Assembly (NCBI GenBank): GCA_963923025.1 | Contig: CAWUKV010000111.1 | Coordinates: 1 to 18,170, forward strand | Reading direction: 5' to 3' | Length of the DNA: 18,170 nt | Source of the DNA: CAWUKV01 sp963923025 | Lineage (GTDB): Bacteria > Cyanobacteriota > Cyanobacteriia > Phormidesmidales > Phormidesmidaceae | In this document: piece by piece, positions 15,975-18,170 of the stretch | Layout of the letters: each line of letters starts with the position of its first letter | How positions within the stretch are numbered: position 1 is the stretch's first letter | Program-made: the position numbers and the translations under genes | The notes under the pieces: generated by a model | What the model saw: the letters and a program-made list of their open reading frames with translations, nothing else | Told to the model about the DNA's origin: nothing | The model's database searches: none

Positions 15975-15980
15975 TCGGTT

Positions 15981-16007
15981 CAGTCATGTCAGTCATGTCA
16001 GTCATTG
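15981..16007. repeat. 9-bp tandem repeat, almost three copies
   Basis: CAGTCATGT occurs at 15981–15989 and 15990–15998, and a third unit CAGTCATTG at 15999–16007. The array begins 7 bp after the HTH-AAA stop codon, in the spacer before the DUF58 gene. Such arrays can vary in copy number between strains. Confidence 0.6.
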
Positions 16008-16109
16008 AGTCACACGGGATTAACAGCAGCCCTTTGACCCACAAGCGGCCGGGGTCACTGCCTGTCAGTGTGGGTATGCTGAAGACGGTGCTTGCAGAGG
16101 CGAGTAGAG

Positions 16110-17264
16110 ATGGGATTGACGCGGCTGGCGGATTGGATAGAATCGCGCTGGGCAACGCCAGCTTACAGCGGCTGGGTGCTGCTGGGCATTGCGCTATTTT
16201 TCTTTGGGGCGGCCACGAACACGATGGCGGGCTGGCTCTATGTGATGAGCGGCATGATGATGGCGATGCTGTCGATTTCGACCATGTGGCCCCAGCAAGC
16301 GGTGAAGGGCATCCAGGTCAGGCGAGCACCGATCGCGCCGGTCATGGCCGGGAAGTCGTTACTGATAGATCTGACGGTTGCTAATACAACATCATCGGCT
16401 AAGCGGCTGCTGCAGGTGCGGGATGCGCTGCCCCAGTCCTTGGCTGCCCCCCAGGTGCGATCGCTCCCCCATCTCCCCGCTCAAGACAACGTGCACTGGC
16501 GCTATGAGATTCCCACTGAGCGGCGGGGCATTCACACCTGGCAAACGGTAGTGATGCGGAGTGCCGCGCCCTTGGGCCTGTTTTGGTGCAGCCGTCCGCA
16601 ACCAGCCTCAGCCAAGGCCGTGGTATACCCGCAGATTTTGCCCCTAACCCATTGCCCGGTGGTGGATCAGCTGGGAGATGAATCGGGCTTGCAATGGCAG
16701 CGAGAGCAGACGGCCAACGCGGGGAATGAGGGCCTGACCCGAGCCCTGAGGCCCTACCGCTGGGGTGATGCAACCCGGCTGATCCACTGGCGTACCAGCG
16801 CTCGGTATGGGGAGCTGCGAGTACGGGAGCTCGAAAAATTTACCAGTAGCCCAACGGTGACGGTGGCGCTAGATACGGGCGGAACCTGGCACCCAGAGGC
16901 GTTTGAGCAGGCGATGATCGTCGCGGCATCGCTGTACTGCTATGCGCTGAAGCAGGGATTGTCGGCGCAGTTTTGGAGTGCGGCGACTGGGGTGGTGCGC
17001 GATCGCACCGCCGTCCTTACCACCCTGGCAGGCATCATGCCCGGAGAGACCAGCACCCACAAACGTCCCAGTCATGGCCTGATCTGGCTCAGCACCCGTC
17101 GTCCACGCGAACTCCCCGACCATAGCCCCTTCATCGGTTTTGCCGCCCCCACAGCTGCCCATAGCGGTAACGCCCTGCCTAGCGCAGATGTGACCATCAC
17201 CTTGGAGGATGACCTGCTGCGTCAGCTCCAGCAACCCCTGGCGACGCTTTCAAAGAAGTCATAA
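16110..17264 (+). CDS. DUF58 membrane protein (MoxR-associated type)
   Basis: A 384-residue protein. Two hydrophobic helices near the N-terminus (about 20–40 and 42–59) anchor it in the membrane, and most of the chain is soluble. The DUF58 signature is clear at 214–236: R-P-Y-R-W-G-D, then I-H-W-R-T-S-A-R and G-E-L. It is followed by a vWA-like strand V-A-L-D-T-G-G (252–258) in which the metal-site D-x-S-x-S is degenerate. DUF58 proteins usually sit beside MoxR AAA ATPases and vWA or transglutaminase proteins. No MoxR gene is visible here, but an HTH-AAA gene is directly upstream. The ATG at 16110 has GAGG at 16097–16100, 9 nt before it; a TTG at 16092 would add six residues. The biochemical role of the family is not settled. 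Confidence 0.85.
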   Translation: MGLTRLADWIESRWATPAYSGWVLLGIALFFFGAATNTMAGWLYVMSGMMMAMLSISTMWPQQAVKGIQVRRAPIAPVMAGKSLLIDLTVANTTSSAKRLLQVRDALPQSLAAPQVRSLPHLPAQDNVHWRYEIPTERRGIHTWQTVVMRSAAPLGLFWCSRPQPASAKAVVYPQILPLTHCPVVDQLGDESGLQWQREQTANAGNEGLTRALRPYRWGDATRLIHWRTSARYGELRVRELEKFTSSPTVTVALDTGGTWHPEAFEQAMIVAASLYCYALKQGLSAQFWSAATGVVRDRTAVLTTLAGIMPGETSTHKRPSHGLIWLSTRRPRELPDHSPFIGFAAPTAAHSGNALPSADVTITLEDDLLRQLQQPLATLSKKS

Positions 17265-17268
17265 CGAC

Positions 17269-17282
17269 TACACATTTGTGTA
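17269..17282. promoter_or_regulatory. small palindrome between the DUF58 and ferredoxin-MBL genes
   Basis: TACACA (17269–17274) and TGTGTA (17277–17282) form a palindrome with a 2-bp spacer, starting 5 bp after the DUF58 stop and 74 bp before the next start. It may be an operator for the downstream gene. It does not match the NtcA (GTA-N8-TAC) consensus. Confidence 0.3.
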
Positions 17283-17355
17283 TGGCAGGCGCTAGACTGA
17301 AACCCCAATTGTCTTCAAATCTCGATTTGGACTCACCATTTCCCAGGGGTTCTGC

Positions 17356-18170
17356 ATGGCTCACCTTAAAGATCGACGTCCTCAAAACACCTCCGGCGAC
17401 CTGTACGTGGACAGCAGCTGTATCGACTGCGATACCTGCCGCTGGATGGCTCCCCACATCTTCAACCGGCAAGGCGGCCTCTCCGCCGTTCACCATCAGC
17501 CCCAAACCGAAGCCGAGCGGCAGGCAGCGCTGCATGCCCTGCTGTCCTGCCCTACCGCATCTATTGGCACCGTTGAGCCGCCCAAAGATATCCGGCAGGC
17601 CCAAGCCAGCCTCCCAGTGCAGGTAACGGATGGGGTCTACCACTGCGGCTACCATTCCGAAAAGTCTTTTGGCGCGGCCAGCTATCTGATTCAGCGACCC
17701 GATGGCAATATTCTGGTTGACTCCCCTCGCTTTACACCCCCGCTGGTCAAGCAGATCGAGGCCCTAGGCGGCATTCGCTACCTGTATCTAACTCACCGGG
17801 ACGACGTGGCCGATCACCAGCCGTTTCATGACCGCTTCGGTTGCGAGAGAATTCTACATGCGGACGAGGTTACAGATGGCACACAATCGGTTGAACATCA
17901 GCTAACGGGGGGCGACCCAGTTCAGTTCACAGACGACATGTTAATCATTCCGGTGCCGGGACACACACGTGGTCATACTGTACTGCTATACGATCAGCGC
18001 ATTCTCTTCTCTGGCGACCATCTGGCCTGGTCTGAGCCGTTACAACATCTCTTTGCTTTCCGGCGGGCCTGCTGGTACTCCTGGGAACAACAGATTGAGT
18101 CGATGAAAGCCCTAGCGAACTACTCGTTTGAATGGGTACTGCCAGGGCATGGTCGCCGCTACCACGCCGA
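17356..18170 (+). CDS. 4Fe-4S ferredoxin–metallo-beta-lactamase fusion, cut by window end
   Basis: 271 codons are present and the frame is still open at the window edge. Residues about 15–72 form a short ferredoxin-like domain with Cys22, Cys25, Cys28 and a Cys65-Pro, the set needed for one 4Fe-4S cluster. The metallo-beta-lactamase fold follows. Its first metal motif is T-H-R-D-D-V-A-D-H (146–154), longer than the canonical H-x-H-x-D-H but with His147, Asp149/150, Asp153 and His154. Later ligands are in P-G-H-T-R-G-H (201–207), S-G-D-H (219–222, Asp221) and L-P-G-H-G (262–266, His265). AGGGG at 17345–17349, 6 nt before the ATG, supports the start. Such fusions occur in cyanobacteria and plants; the substrate is not known to me. 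Hydrolase or redox-linked roles are both possible. Confidence 0.85.
   Translation, partial: MAHLKDRRPQNTSGDLYVDSSCIDCDTCRWMAPHIFNRQGGLSAVHHQPQTEAERQAALHALLSCPTASIGTVEPPKDIRQAQASLPVQVTDGVYHCGYHSEKSFGAASYLIQRPDGNILVDSPRFTPPLVKQIEALGGIRYLYLTHRDDVADHQPFHDRFGCERILHADEVTDGTQSVEHQLTGGDPVQFTDDMLIIPVPGHTRGHTVLLYDQRILFSGDHLAWSEPLQHLFAFRRACWYSWEQQIESMKALANYSFEWVLPGHGRRYHA

Larger units (their letters stand above)
579..17006. repeat. HIP1 octamers (GCGATCGC) scattered through the window
   Basis: I located 16 copies, starting at 579, 1581, 2066, 4030, 4092, 5156, 6041, 9196, 9920, 10052, 11551, 13335, 13429, 14931, 16457 and 16999. All lie inside coding regions; the two long gene-poor stretches have none. 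HIP1 is a hallmark of many cyanobacterial genomes. Its absence from the gene-poor stretches may only reflect their short length. Confidence 0.85.

Noticed and set aside
14390..17286. TTGTGTATGGC repeated at 14390–14400 and 17276–17286
   Set aside because: An 11-bp match in 18 kb with no flanking similarity can be chance.
17197..17655. 152-codon minus-strand frame opposite the ferredoxin-MBL gene
   Set aside because: The plus-strand product has complete ferredoxin and metallo-beta-lactamase motifs; the opposite frame is a GC-rich shadow.

Overview
The window looks like chromosomal DNA from a cyanobacterium. At least 16 copies of the HIP1 octamer GCGATCGC lie in 18 kb, against far fewer than one expected by chance. 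The protein families also fit: a PknB-type giant multi-sensor kinase, AAA_35-type ATPases, a ferredoxin–metallo-beta-lactamase fusion and HupE. I cannot name the genus. No rRNA, tRNA, CRISPR array or intact transposase was found.

Left part (1–3067): a HupE/UreJ-type metal permease precedes an intrinsic terminator. A flavin-dependent urate hydroxylase (HpxO type) follows and converges on a membrane-anchored SASA/CE6-type esterase, with only 3 bp between the two stop codons. A textbook ribosome binding site plus ATG at the extreme left edge suggests another gene running off to the left.

First gene-poor stretch (3068–3810): it holds copy A of a short dispersed repeat and a strong leftward intrinsic terminator. 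It also holds promoter-like and direct-repeat sequence that could drive a leftward small RNA, and a 39-codon open frame on the plus strand.

Centre (3811–13632, minus strand): three genes read right to left and are probably co-transcribed. They are an acetoacetate-decarboxylase-fold protein, a large FAD/NAD-binding oxidoreductase (COG3349-like), and a 2084-residue Ser/Thr kinase. The kinase has the classic cyanobacterial layout of kinase, AAA ATPase, TPR-like helices, GAF and PAS, but ends in a second ATPase module (AAA_35 type) where related proteins carry a histidine kinase.

Second gene-poor stretch (13633–14603): probable control region of that operon, copy B of the dispersed repeat, several palindromes, and AT-rich DNA leading into the next gene.

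Right part (14604–18170, plus strand): a stand-alone HTH + AAA_35 ATPase related to the kinase C-terminus comes first. Its interdomain linker carries two C8 tracts and a perfect hairpin. A DUF58 membrane protein (a usual partner of MoxR ATPases) and a 4Fe-4S ferredoxin–metallo-beta-lactamase fusion cut by the window end follow. The two AAA_35 proteins and the DUF58 protein suggest a signalling/regulatory neighbourhood, but its trigger and output cannot be read from sequence.
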